A DNA stretch of 64,000 nt from Psychrobacillus sp. INOP01 (GTDB lineage: Bacteria; Bacillota; Bacilli; Bacillales_A; Planococcaceae), in NCBI RefSeq assembly GCF_018140925.1, contig NZ_CP073315.1, forward strand, positions 2,294,001 to 2,358,000, read 5' to 3'. The translations under genes were made by a program, and so were the position numbers. The notes under the pieces are model-generated. The model ran no database searches and was not told where the DNA came from. It saw nothing but the letters and a program-made list of their open reading frames with translations. Shown here in pieces: positions 33,154 to 41,255 of the stretch. Within the stretch, counting starts at the first letter, position 1, and every line of letters begins with the position of its first letter.

Positions 33154-33182
33154 TTGACTTTTTAATTGAAAATGATTATCAT
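33154..33182 (+). promoter_or_regulatory. plus-strand promoter of candidate Fur-controlled sRNA
   Basis: -35 TTGACT (33154-33159), 17-bp spacer, -10 TATCAT (33177-33182). The -10 is inside the Fur box, so Fur binding would block it. Confidence 0.65.
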
Positions 33183-33186
33183 TACC
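33168..33186. promoter_or_regulatory. Fur box in fhuF/sRNA divergent region
   Basis: GAAAATGATTATCATTACC closely matches the 19-bp Fur consensus GATAATGATTATCATTATC. It can repress both the leftward fhuF-like gene and the rightward transcript. Confidence 0.87.
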
Positions 33187-33188
33187 AT

Positions 33189-33334
33189 ATAGAAAGTTTC
33201 TCCTAATTGAGAAATTCTAAACAGCGACTTTTCTCCAAATTGTAGCTGATTACTCGGCACACCTTAACCCCCTCAAAGTTGAGATAGTGCATTAATATGT
33301 CGGTAGCCAAAAAAATGGTTGCCGATTTTTTTTT
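33189..33334 (+). ncRNA. candidate Fur-repressed small RNA with C-rich loop (FsrA-like)
   Basis: A TTGACT-17-TATCAT promoter covered by a Fur box drives about 145 nt with no ORF, ending at a rho-independent terminator (33301-33334). The transcript can fold an 8-bp 5' hairpin (AGTTTCTC/GAGAAATT). It then shows an unpaired C-rich run, ACCTTAACCCCCTCAAAG, near 33261-33278. Bacillus FsrA has the same logic: Fur-repressed, C-rich and pairing with ribosome binding sites of iron-using enzymes. Homology to FsrA is not shown; the assignment is by architecture. Confidence 0.6.
33301..33334 (+). terminator. rho-independent terminator of the sRNA candidate
   Basis: CGGTAGCCA pairs with TGGTTGCCG (two G-U) around an A-rich loop and is followed by nine T residues. 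No protein gene on the plus strand lies upstream within 1.5 kb, so the terminator must serve a short non-coding transcript. Confidence 0.88.
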
Positions 33335-33442
33335 GCAAATTTTTAATTGAAATTAATTTAAATGATAAAAATTATACTTTATTTTCCAATAAAATATAAA
33401 CATAGGAAGTTATTTGTGAACATATTCACTAAGTATTAACCG

Positions 33443-33471
33443 TTGACATCCACTTTAATACTATTTATAAT
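33443..33471 (+). promoter_or_regulatory. sigma-A promoter of malic enzyme gene
   Basis: -35 TTGACA (33443-33448), 17-bp spacer, -10 TATAAT (33466-33471), a perfect consensus match. It gives a leader of about 75 nt. Confidence 0.88.
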
Positions 33472-33554
33472 TCTCAGAATATAAAGATTATTGAGTAAAC
33501 ACTCTAATAATCCTTATCAAAGGGGAAAATACTAAAAGGATGGAGTGTGTGGAG

Positions 33555-34751
33555 ATGGATTTGAGATCAAGAGCATTAAGATTGCATCGTGAAAGTAAGG
33601 GAAAGATGGAAGTTGTCTTTAAAGTTCCAATGGACAGCATGGAGGATTTAAGTTTGGCCTACTCACCAGGTGTTGCAGAACCGTGTATTGAAATCCATAA
33701 CGATCCTTCCACTATTTATGACTATACTGCTAAAGGGAATTTAGTTGCAGTGGTAACAGATGGTACTGCCGTATTAGGCCTAGGTGACATTGGGCCAGGA
33801 GCAGCTTTACCCGTCATGGAGGGTAAAGCAATTTTACTAAAAAGGTTTGCTGACGTTGATGCATTTCCGATTTGTTTGGACACAAAAAATGTAGATGAAA
33901 TAGTCCAGATCGTAAAAGCATTGAGCCCAACTTTTGGTGCCATAAACTTGGAGGATATTTCCGCGCCACGTTGTTTTGAAATAGAAGATCGACTTCGCAT
34001 GGAATTAGATATACCGGTTTTTCATGATGACCAACACGGTACGGCAATTGTCGTAGGCGCGGGGCTTCAAAATGCGATGAAACTTGTAAATAAAACAAAT
34101 AATAATGTTAAAGTTGTGATTAATGGAGCAGGTGCTGCTGGAATGGCCATTTTAAAAGTGCTTCTTCAGTTAGGATATACTAATATTATTATGTGTGATT
34201 CAACAGGAATTATTTACGAAGGCCGAGTAGAAGGTATGAATCCTGTTAAACAGTCGATTGCAAACTTAACAAACCCAATTGGTTTAACTGGTTCTTTAAA
34301 AGATGCGATGGAAGGATCAGATATATTTATCGGCGTATCTGTAGCTAATTTACTTACAAAAGATTTAGTTCAATCGATGAATACAAACTCTATTATTTTC
34401 GCCCTAGCTAATCCTACTCCTGAAATTCCGTTTGAACTTGCAAAAGAATGGGGAGTTAGAGTAGTGGCAACTGGACGCTCTGATTATCCAAACCAGGTTA
34501 ATAATGTTTTAGCGTTTCCAGGGATTTTCAGAGGTGCCTTAGATGTAAGAGCAACGGATATTAATGAACAGATGAAGTTAGCTGCTGTCGAGGCAATTGC
34601 TTCGTTAGTGAATGAAAACGAACTTAGAGATGACTACATCATTCCTAGAGCTTTGGATGAAAGAGTCGTTCAAGTTGTAGCTGCAGCAGTAAGTGAAGCA
34701 GCAATTTCTTCGGGAGTGTCTCTACTTTATCAGCCAGTATTAGAGAGTTAA
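33555..34751 (+). CDS. NAD(P)-dependent malic enzyme (YtsJ-like)
   Basis: This is a decarboxylating malate dehydrogenase (malate to pyruvate plus CO2), 398 aa and cytosolic. It matches the short bacterial malic enzymes: LSLAYSPGVAEPC, the catalytic VVTDGTAVLGLGDIGP, metal site FHDDQHGTAIV, the Rossmann loop INGAGAAGMAI, and FPGIFRGALDVRAT. It is close to Bacillus YtsJ, which prefers NADP. The ATG at 33555 sits nine bases after GGAG; the upstream in-frame ATG at 33540 overlaps that site. A consensus promoter lies 84 bp upstream. A terminator follows. Confidence 0.93.
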   Translation: MDLRSRALRLHRESKGKMEVVFKVPMDSMEDLSLAYSPGVAEPCIEIHNDPSTIYDYTAKGNLVAVVTDGTAVLGLGDIGPGAALPVMEGKAILLKRFADVDAFPICLDTKNVDEIVQIVKALSPTFGAINLEDISAPRCFEIEDRLRMELDIPVFHDDQHGTAIVVGAGLQNAMKLVNKTNNNVKVVINGAGAAGMAILKVLLQLGYTNIIMCDSTGIIYEGRVEGMNPVKQSIANLTNPIGLTGSLKDAMEGSDIFIGVSVANLLTKDLVQSMNTNSIIFALANPTPEIPFELAKEWGVRVVATGRSDYPNQVNNVLAFPGIFRGALDVRATDINEQMKLAAVEAIASLVNENELRDDYIIPRALDERVVQVVAAAVSEAAISSGVSLLYQPVLES

Positions 34752-34786
34752 TTAGAAATGTTGAGTGTTCATATATTCGCAGAAAA

Positions 34787-34825
34787 AAATGGAGTGCCAC
34801 GAATTATTCACGACACTCCATTTTA
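34787..34825. terminator. bidirectional terminator after malic enzyme gene
   Basis: AAAATGGAGTG pairs with CACTCCATTTT around CCACGAATTATTCACGA, with A- and T-tracts on the two sides. It serves both converging genes. Confidence 0.87.
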
Positions 34826-34840
34826 TCTTTTTCTAATGCG

Positions 34841-35797
34841 CTATTTTGTTTGTATTGTTAAAGCTCTTGTATTTAATATTTTTGTGTAGTAACTATGTAA
34901 GAACATACCTAGAATAATGATTCCAAGCCCTATAAGCGCAATTGGTGCTGGTAGAGGAACATGCAGCAAAAACATTTCACCAATAATAACGAAAATGATT
35001 TCAGTTGACTGTGTTGCTTCTACTGCTGCCAATTTACCTTGATGGTCCCGAACCCGATCGGTTGCCATGAAGAATAATATAGTAGCAATCACTCCAGAGC
35101 TGATAGCTACAATAAGGGATTGAAATACTTGACTAGAAGATGGTAAGCCCACAGTAAAAACTGCATAAACCCCCAATAAAATCCAAGCAGGCATGGACGC
35201 AATAGTCATACCTAAGACGCGCTGAAATGTATCTAAACGTCCATTTAAATGTCCCATCATTTTACGATTCCCTAAAGGATAGGCAAATGCTGCTATCAGT
35301 ACAGGTAAAATCCCTAAAAAAATCATTCGCAAATTAACTGATTCGGTATTAGGAATTTGTATAAGAATGATTCCTATTAAAATAAGGAGGGAAATAAACA
35401 GCGAAACGATTGGGATTTTTTGTTTAATGACTCTGTTTTCCACTTTCATCATAAATAATGGTGCAAGTAGAACCCCTGCGACAATCGTAAATTGCCACAT
35501 CCCGGATATTAACCAACCAGGTCCATATGCGGCTGCGAAAGTGAGTGGTGCATAAAATAATACAAAACCTACAAAGCTCCAAAGTAACCAAGCAGCAGGA
35601 GCAGATTTTATTTCTTTAAATGTAGCAGACAGACCTTTGCGATAATAAACAATGATGAATAAAAAAGGAAGCATGAAAAAATATCGGAGGGAGGAGCTCC
35701 AAATCCAGCTCCCTCCCGATATTTCCATTGAACGATTAAGTATAAAGGTAACTGCAAAAAATAGGGAGGCTAAAACTCCTAGTAATATTTCACGCAT
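34841..35797 (-). CDS. DMT superfamily transporter (EmrE/EamA-like)
   Basis: This is a 10-span drug/metabolite transporter of 318 aa with two EamA-like halves. It starts LLGVLASLFFAVTFILNRSM and includes AAAYGPGWLISGMWQFTIVA, which matches the larger EmrE-type (multidrug resistance efflux) Bacillales family. The substrate is unknown. It begins 12 bp after the pepT stop in the same direction, so the two are probably one operon. Confidence 0.87.
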   Translation of the reverse strand: MREILLGVLASLFFAVTFILNRSMEISGGSWIWSSSLRYFFMLPFLFIIVYYRKGLSATFKEIKSAPAAWLLWSFVGFVLFYAPLTFAAAYGPGWLISGMWQFTIVAGVLLAPLFMMKVENRVIKQKIPIVSLFISLLILIGIILIQIPNTESVNLRMIFLGILPVLIAAFAYPLGNRKMMGHLNGRLDTFQRVLGMTIASMPAWILLGVYAVFTVGLPSSSQVFQSLIVAISSGVIATILFFMATDRVRDHQGKLAAVEATQSTEIIFVIIGEMFLLHVPLPAPIALIGLGIIILGMFLHSYYTKILNTRALTIQTK

Positions 35798-35809
35798 ATT
35801 CGCACCTAC

Positions 35810-37036
35810 TCAAGTCTGTTTTTCAAATGATTGGATAATCCCTTTTACAACTTCTGTTGATTTTTCCATTACATCTACAGAGATAAACTCATATTTTCCA
35901 TGATAGTTTTCTCCACCAGTAAATACGTTAGGTGTAGGCATTCCCATATAAGAAAGCTGAGAGCCATCCGTTCCACCACGTACAGGTATAATCAAGGGTT
36001 CAATATCTAATGCAATCATCACATCTTTTGCTGCATTTACAATTTCCATTACAGGCGTAATTTTTTCACCCATATTGTAATATTGATCGTTTAACTCTAC
36101 AGAAATAGCATTTTCGCCGTATTCAGCTTTAATTTTCTCGGCTGTATCAAGAAATAATTGTTTTTTCTCTTCGAAATTTTCACGGTCATGGTCACGAATT
36201 ATATAGCTAAGCTCTGTTTTTTCTGTGTCCCCAGTAATATTCATCAGATGAATAAACCCTTCATAACCATCCGTTTTTTCAGGGACAGCATCTGTTGGCA
36301 TATGAGATTGGAATTTCGTAGCCATAGTAATGGAGTTCACCATTTTGTCTTTTGCAGAACCAGGGTGCACACTTTTCCCGTTTGTAACAACTTTGGCACC
36401 TGCTGCGTTAAAGCTTTCAAATTGTAATTCTCCTAATGGACCACCATCCATTGTATAGGCAAATTTTGCTCCGAATTTTTCCACATCAAATTTATGTGGT
36501 CCACGTCCGATTTCTTCGTCCGGTGTGAAAGCAACACGAATTTTACCATGCTTTACTTCTGGATGCTGGATGAAATATTCCATTGCAGTCATAATGATGG
36601 CAATTCCGGCTTTATCGTCTGCGCCAAGAAGAGTAGTTCCGTCTGTAGTTAAAAGTGTGTGGCCAACATAATTTTTTAATTCAGGGAAGTCCTGAACATT
36701 CATAATTGTATTTTCATTTAGAGTAATATCTTGTCCGTCATAGCTGTCGATTCGCTGTGGTTTTACATTTTTCCCGGTGTAATCTGTAGCTGTATCTACA
36801 TGTGCTAAGAAGCCAATGGTTGGAATATCTTTGTCGGTATTAGCAGGAAGTGTTGCGAAAAGATATCCATTTTCATCTAATGTAATTTCCTCCAAACCAA
36901 CTGTAGCTAATTCTTTTTGAAGCTCATGAAGTAAATCCCATTGCCCTTCAGTAGATGGGCAGATTGTACTGGAGGCATCTGATTGTGTATCTATTTTTGC
37001 ATAACGAACTAAACGCTCGATTAAAGTTTCTTTCAT
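35810..37036 (-). CDS. pepT: peptidase T (tripeptidase)
   Basis: This is an M20B zinc aminotripeptidase of 408 aa, the usual PepT length. Metal and catalytic segments are [24 protein letters not shown] (bridging Asp), [15 protein letters not shown] (catalytic Glu pair), [13 protein letters not shown] and the C-terminal [11 protein letters not shown]. It cleaves the N-terminal residue from tripeptides in the cytosol. AAAGGAGA precedes the ATG. It is the first gene of a leftward unit with the DMT transporter. Confidence 0.96.
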   Translation of the reverse strand: MKETLIERLVRYAKIDTQSDASSTICPSTEGQWDLLHELQKELATVGLEEITLDENGYLFATLPANTDKDIPTIGFLAHVDTATDYTGKNVKPQRIDSYDGQDITLNENTIMNVQDFPELKNYVGHTLLTTDGTTLLGADDKAGIAIIMTAMEYFIQHPEVKHGKIRVAFTPDEEIGRGPHKFDVEKFGAKFAYTMDGGPLGELQFESFNAAGAKVVTNGKSVHPGSAKDKMVNSITMATKFQSHMPTDAVPEKTDGYEGFIHLMNITGDTEKTELSYIIRDHDRENFEEKKQLFLDTAEKIKAEYGENAISVELNDQYYNMGEKITPVMEIVNAAKDVMIALDIEPLIIPVRGGTDGSQLSYMGMPTPNVFTGGENYHGKYEFISVDVMEKSTEVVKGIIQSFEKQT

Positions 37037-37072
37037 GAGATTAAATCTCCTTTCGATTTATAAAGCTACTTC

Positions 37073-37720
37073 CTATTTTAACAGATTCTTTCGAGTTGCG
37101 GAATAATTAATACTAAGAGCAAACATAAATTGAGCACCGTAATAGGAAATCATAATAAGTGCGTCTGAGAAAGGAATATCTACAATGAATTTATTAATAG
37201 CGAGAGTAGAATCCGAGAAGATAAATAAAATAGCACCGATAATCGCGAACTTATTGGCAGTTTGAAAAGCATTCCATCCCATCATTAGAATAACTGCTAT
37301 ATAAATAATAACTGCAAAAGCCAATACTGTATCTCCTTGGGACCAAAGAGTTCCTGCTAGCCAAATCACCATTGCAAACCCGTATGCTAGAAGCAATGCA
37401 ATAGCCCATTTTGGAAGAGACGTATGTTGGATTTGCTTAAAAGCAAAGATATACCAAATATGTCCGATTAAAAATGTGATAAGTCCGGCAATAAACCAAT
37501 AAATTAACCCATCAGCAAGCATACATACCGTTAGACCGATTATAATAAGGGTCTTATATTTACGAGATTCTCCGACAGGTTGAAGAAATGCGAACAATAT
37601 AATAAGCAGCATCGGAATAAGCTTAAAAACAATCTTTGTTGCAACAGGATCACTTGGTATGAAAAAAATATAAATAATGCCCATAACCCCTATTAAAACC
37701 CCAATAATTTTACTCCACAT
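37073..37720 (-). CDS. lysoplasmalogenase (YhhN/TMEM86 family)
   Basis: This is a polytopic membrane protein of 215 aa with seven to eight spans. The family blocks include LADGLIYWFIAGLITFLIGHIW (read in two halves) and the conserved GAILFIFSDSTLAINKF followed by ISYYGAQFMFALS. YhhN/TMEM86 proteins hydrolyse the vinyl-ether bond of lysoplasmalogens; for an aerobic Bacillales the true substrate is uncertain. The open frame extends 19 codons upstream, but GGGGAG about ten bases before the ATG at 37720 sets this start. Confidence 0.85.
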   Translation of the reverse strand: MWSKIIGVLIGVMGIIYIFFIPSDPVATKIVFKLIPMLLIILFAFLQPVGESRKYKTLIIIGLTVCMLADGLIYWFIAGLITFLIGHIWYIFAFKQIQHTSLPKWAIALLLAYGFAMVIWLAGTLWSQGDTVLAFAVIIYIAVILMMGWNAFQTANKFAIIGAILFIFSDSTLAINKFIVDIPFSDALIMISYYGAQFMFALSINYSATRKNLLK

Positions 37721-37814
37721 AAAAACAAACACTCCCCTTTCCTTTAGATTCGTTACTGGAGGTGAAACTTCCTTCACATTGTATGCGAAAAGAACAGTCC
37801 AAAATTCAAAAAAA

Positions 37815-37853
37815 GAAAAAACCAGTCACCGATTGAATATCAGTAACTGGTGT
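37815..37853 (-). terminator. terminator of the SDR gene
   Basis: On the minus strand CCAGTTACTG and CGGTGACTGG pair, and TTTTTTCTTTTT follows. It lies 46 bp after the SDR stop. Confidence 0.82.
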
Positions 37854-37898
37854 ATTAAGTTCTTATTTTTATAGTTCAGTCTTGCTTTTTACGAAGTA

Positions 37899-38657
37899 TT
37901 AGTAAGCGGTCCAACCAGCATCAGCGGCAATAATTTGACCATTGACGAAGCTTGACTCGTCAGAACCTAAGAATACCGCAAGGTGCGCAATCTCTTCAGG
38001 TTGACCAACACGTGGCATTGTCCCACTACCAGTTTGTTGACGACCCATCCCAAATTCAGAAAGACTAGTCATAGAAGTTTGAATATTTGTCATCACGCCA
38101 CCTGGAGCAATTCCGTTACAACGGATTCCTGAGTTTGCGTACATGTAAGCCGTGTTCTTAGTTAAACCTGTAACAGCGTGTTTAGATGCAGTGTACGCTG
38201 CACCAGCGCGAGCACCACATAATCCACCTGCAGAGATGTTGTTCACGAAAACTCCGTGTCCTTGTTCTAAGAAAATATTAGTTGCGATACGCATTGCACG
38301 CATAACACCAGTAGTATTTACTGCGAATAGGCGATCCCATTTTTCATCTGAAATTTCACCAACGGGCTCCATTCCATCCATAATACCTGCATTGTTAACT
38401 AAAATATCTAATTTACCAAACGCGTTTTTTGTTTCAGCGAATAAGTTTTCTACGTCAGCAAGCTCTGCCACGTTTGTACGGTTAGCAATTGCTTCACCGC
38501 CAGCTGATTTAATACCTGCTACTACAGCTTCTGCACCTTCCAAATTGTAGTCGGAAACAACGACCTTTGCGCCTTGTTTTGCATAAGCTTCAGCGATAGC
38601 TTTACCCATCCCAGAAGCTGCGCCAGTAACGATAGCTACTTTGTCTTGTAATCTCAT
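37899..38657 (-). CDS. short-chain dehydrogenase/reductase
   Basis: This is a classical SDR oxidoreductase of 252 aa. The NAD(P) loop is TGAASGMGKA (about 12-21), NNAG is in LVNNAGIMDG, the catalytic Ser region is NNISAGG, and the catalytic YxxxK is YTASK. The acidic residue in VSDYN after beta-2 favours NAD. The substrate is unknown; it resembles glucose-1-dehydrogenase and 3-oxoacyl-reductase paralogues. AAGGAGG eight bases before the ATG at 38657 fixes the start. It is divergent from a TetR gene, an arrangement I recall for Bacillus yxbG/yxbF. Confidence 0.9.
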   Translation of the reverse strand: MRLQDKVAIVTGAASGMGKAIAEAYAKQGAKVVVSDYNLEGAEAVVAGIKSAGGEAIANRTNVAELADVENLFAETKNAFGKLDILVNNAGIMDGMEPVGEISDEKWDRLFAVNTTGVMRAMRIATNIFLEQGHGVFVNNISAGGLCGARAGAAYTASKHAVTGLTKNTAYMYANSGIRCNGIAPGGVMTNIQTSMTSLSEFGMGRQQTGSGTMPRVGQPEEIAHLAVFLGSDESSFVNGQIIAADAGWTAY

Positions 38658-38688
38658 AATCATTTCCTCCTTAAACTTTTTCATACAG

Positions 38689-38756
38689 TTGTACAATAAC
38701 AGTATAATTTAAAGTGTAAGCGCATTCAATCAACAGTTTTCACAATTATTGTATAA
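38689..38756. promoter_or_regulatory. inverted TTATTGTAYAA boxes between SDR and tetR genes
   Basis: TTGTACAATAA (38689-38699) and TTATTGTATAA (38746-38756) are inverted copies of one 11-mer, 46 bp apart, one near each gene. The second overlaps a TATAAT -10 for the tetR gene. These are the likely TetR operators controlling both divergent genes. Confidence 0.62.
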
Positions 38757-38802
38757 TATTAAACAAGTATCGATATAAGTGTTCGATAAAGGAGAGATAT
38801 TT

Positions 38803-39381
38803 TTGAAGAAAAATGATTTGCGAATCATAAAGACAAAGAAAGCTATCTATCAAGCCTTAACTCATTTATTGAAAGATAAGCTTTTAACAGACATCAATGT
38901 AACTGAACTTTGTCGGGAAGCAAGTATAAATAGAGGGACCTTTTACTTTCACTATGAAGAAGTTGGTGATGTTTTTAAGGAGTTTTTTGAAGAGGTAATT
39001 AGAGATTTAGAAGAATCCTATAAAGAACCATACAAACACATTTCTGCTCTACAATTAGAAACTTTAGTTTTCAAAAATTTAGATCCAAAAACGGTTCGTA
39101 TTTTTCATCATGTCAAAAAGTATGAAGATTTTTATCGCATTATTTTATCAGATAATGTATCGACTACTTACTATTATATGTTCTTTGATGCAATCCGTTC
39201 TAATTTCATAGAGGATAGTAAAATAGGGAAATACGACGAATCAAAAAAATATGTATATTCCTATATGACCAATGCTATTATTGGTTTAATTATTGAATGG
39301 CATCGTAATGACTTTAAGGAGTCCGTTGATGACATGAATATTCATTTAGTCGAAACGTTGAATGTTATAACGAGGAGTTAG
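38803..39381 (+). CDS. TetR/AcrR family regulator
   Basis: This is a 192-aa repressor with the N-terminal HTH KKAIYQALTHLLKDKLLTDI, followed by NVTELCREASINRGTFYFHY. The C terminus is of the TetR_C type found with DhaS and YxbF-like proteins. A TTG start at 38803 lies seven bases after AAAGGAGAG; the longer frame from GTG 38779 would put that site inside the gene. It probably represses the divergent SDR and itself through the TTATTGTAYAA boxes. The ligand is unknown. Confidence 0.88.
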   Translation: MKKNDLRIIKTKKAIYQALTHLLKDKLLTDINVTELCREASINRGTFYFHYEEVGDVFKEFFEEVIRDLEESYKEPYKHISALQLETLVFKNLDPKTVRIFHHVKKYEDFYRIILSDNVSTTYYYMFFDAIRSNFIEDSKIGKYDESKKYVYSYMTNAIIGLIIEWHRNDFKESVDDMNIHLVETLNVITRS

Positions 39382-39510
39382 AGAATATAGTTTATAGAAA
39401 AATAGTATTAATAAGTTTTCAAAGGAATTAGATTGTGGTTAAAAGTAGGTAACAATTGAGCAATTCAAAAATAATGTAATAGATTAAACTGTTCAAGGAA
39501 GTGTTTTTAA

Positions 39511-39836
39511 ATGTTTTATACAATTGCATTCTTTCTATTTGCAGGACTTGCTGAAATTGGTGGAGGTTATCTTATTTGGCTATGGCTAAGAGAAGGTAAA
39601 CCGTTCTATTGGGGGATCTTTGGAGGAGTAGCCTTAGCTTTATACGGTGTTATTGCTACATTTCAAACCTTTCCGTCGTTTGGAAGAGTTTATGCTGCTT
39701 ATGGTGGAGTGTTTATCGTTCTTTCTATATTATGGGGGTGGGGTATTGATAAAAAACACCTGATTTATACGATTGGATAGGTGCAGGTATTTGTTTAGTT
39801 GGGGTTTTGGTAATATTATTCGCACCTCGTCATTAA
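39511..39836 (+). pseudogene. ynfA: ynfA (UPF0060) gene with a -1 frameshift in an A-tract
   Basis: YnfA proteins are four-span, SMR-like membrane proteins of about 108 aa. The first frame runs 39511-39780 and ends [15 protein letters not shown]. In the other frame the expected family ending reads [20 protein letters not shown] and LFAPRH, and stops at 39834-39836. Adding one A to the six-A run at 39751-39756 restores a full-length protein. The break removes the fourth span. It could be a true null, a sequencing error, or a slippage site. GGAAGTG precedes the ATG. Confidence 0.87.
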
Positions 39837-39921
39837 GAATAATTCTTCAAGTAATGTAGGGCTCTAGTTGCGCAAGGGTAACAAAAAAGATTAACCTTTT
39901 TATGAAAACTATAAATTAGCA

Positions 39922-39974
39922 TAAGAAAAGAAACTATTTTGAACAAATTTTGTTCAAAATAGTTTCTTTTCTTG
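39922..39974. terminator. long perfect palindrome, probable bidirectional terminator
   Basis: The arms AAGAAAAGAAACTATTTTG plus AACAAA and their exact complement form a 25-bp perfect palindrome centred near 39948. A- and T-rich ends lie on both sides. It sits between ynfA and the converging FMN-reductase gene. Confidence 0.78.
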
Positions 39975-40020
39975 TCGTCGAATGCGAGTTTAATAATCTT
40001 ATAACATTCAATTACTTACG

Positions 40021-40560
40021 TTACTTACGTATAGTACTTAAAGCTTTTGTCCAAGGAATAACTTGATCTAACATTTGGTTGACTGAATCTGCTTGAACGG
40101 CAGCTGGTTTGAAATCTGTACCGTTTTCGAAGTCTGTAAATAATGATAATGCTGGATGTACACGTACATGTGCTACAAGTAATTCACTTAAAATTCCACG
40201 TAAATGTTCTGTTGCACGAGCTCCACCAACGGAACCGTAAGATACGATACCAGCTGCTTTGTTGTTCCACTCTTCACGTAGGTAATCTAATGCATTTTTA
40301 AGTGCACCTGTGATCGAGTGATTGTATTCTTGAACGATGAATACGAATCCGTCTTGTTTTGCAATGATTTCTGACCATGCTGCTGCACCTGATGCGTCGC
40401 CTTCTGCTTCACCTAATAGTGGTAATTTGAAATCTGCAATGTCGATAATAGTGTAGTTTGCATCCCCACGTTTATCTGCTAGTTCTTTTACCCATGCTCC
40501 AACTTGTGGACTAACGCGTCCTTCACGTGTACTCCCTAAAACAATACCAATTTTCATCAT
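40021..40560 (-). CDS. NAD(P)H-dependent FMN reductase
   Basis: This is a flavodoxin-fold reductase of 180 aa with the FMN loop GSTREGRVSPQVGAWV, the EYNHSITGALKNALDYL block and GSVGGARATEHLR. It probably reduces quinones, azo dyes or flavin. The frame is open to an ATG at 40623, also with a GAGGT site, which would add a 21-residue tail MSFMKKLFGLNSNEEQTGGN. The AGGAGG before the ATG at 40560 is stronger and fits the family start MMKIGIVLGS. It shares an operon with the DoxX gene. Confidence 0.88.
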   Translation of the reverse strand: MMKIGIVLGSTREGRVSPQVGAWVKELADKRGDANYTIIDIADFKLPLLGEAEGDASGAAAWSEIIAKQDGFVFIVQEYNHSITGALKNALDYLREEWNNKAAGIVSYGSVGGARATEHLRGILSELLVAHVRVHPALSLFTDFENGTDFKPAAVQADSVNQMLDQVIPWTKALSTIRK

Positions 40561-40640
40561 GTCATTTCCTCCTGTTTGCTCTTCATTTGAATTTAATCCG
40601 AATAATTTTTTCATAAAGCTCATGTTTATACCTCAAATCA

Positions 40641-41042
40641 TTATCTATTTTTTTGTGACAGTTTTTCATCAAGTGATAAATTAGTCGGGTTAGCTAAGAC
40701 AAAATAAACACCTATAGCTAAGAAGACTAATTCTAATTCATAACCAGCTGATACACCGTCGCCTAATAATCCTAATGATAATTTCGCTGAAAAAATTGCA
40801 CCTATCATTATTACAGCAAATAGAGCACCAATTACACGCGTTCCAAATCCAATTATTAATAATAATCCACCAACTAATTCAATAATTGCAATTACGTATG
40901 CTAGAAATCCTGGTAAACCAAGTGAATCAAAATAACCAACTGTATTTGAAATACCTCCTTGGAATTTTGATATGCCATGTATTAAGAACGTGAATCCAAA
41001 CACGACACGCAAAATAAGTGTTGCAAGTTGTTGTTTTTTCAT
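40641..41042 (-). CDS. DoxX family membrane protein (CatD/MhqP-like)
   Basis: This is a 133-aa protein with four membrane spans. The DoxX signature is LILRVVFGFTFLIHGISKF, then GLPGFLAYVIAIIELVGGLL. In Bacillus, DoxX proteins such as CatD are encoded with thiol- or quinone-detoxifying enzymes. Here the partner is an FMN reductase. GGAGGG just before the ATG at 41042 sets the start; six extra codons lie upstream in frame. Dyad repeats over the promoter suggest control by a quinone- or redox-sensing repressor. Confidence 0.87.
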   Translation of the reverse strand: MKKQQLATLILRVVFGFTFLIHGISKFQGGISNTVGYFDSLGLPGFLAYVIAIIELVGGLLLIIGFGTRVIGALFAVIMIGAIFSAKLSLGLLGDGVSAGYELELVFLAIGVYFVLANPTNLSLDEKLSQKNR

Positions 41043-41059
41043 AGATACCCTCCAAATCA

Positions 41060-41093
41060 AGTTACTTTACGTAACTAAATATAATATAGTTAC
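41060..41093. promoter_or_regulatory. triple AGTTAC/GTAACT operator of the DoxX operon
   Basis: Half-sites AGTTAC (41060-41065), GTAACT (41071-41076) and AGTTAC (41088-41093) form two overlapping inverted repeats. On the minus strand a TTGAAT-17-TATATT promoter surrounds the outer half-site. The form resembles operators of HxlR-type quinone sensors such as YodB/CatR; no regulator gene is adjacent. Confidence 0.6.
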
Positions 41094-41143
41094 TAAATAA
41101 ATTCAATACATTTGCTTACAAAAAGTAATTATAGAAAAATAAA

Positions 41144-41251
41144 AATGATTTCCTGCATTTTTAACAGGAAATCATCCAGTATTGAAGCTATAAAAATGTA
41201 TGAAGTATCAAAGAAAAAAGAACAAGCATCTTACTGAATGCTTGTTCTTGC
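41144..41251 (-). terminator. two hairpins between the DoxX operon and RDD gene
   Basis: On the minus strand AGAACAAGCAT/ATGCTTGTTCT (41217-41250) is followed by TTTTTTCTTTG, a good terminator for the RDD gene. A second hairpin, GATTTCCTG/CAGGAAATC (41144-41174), is followed by ATTTTTATTTTTC. Confidence 0.8.
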
Positions 41252-41255
41252 TTAT

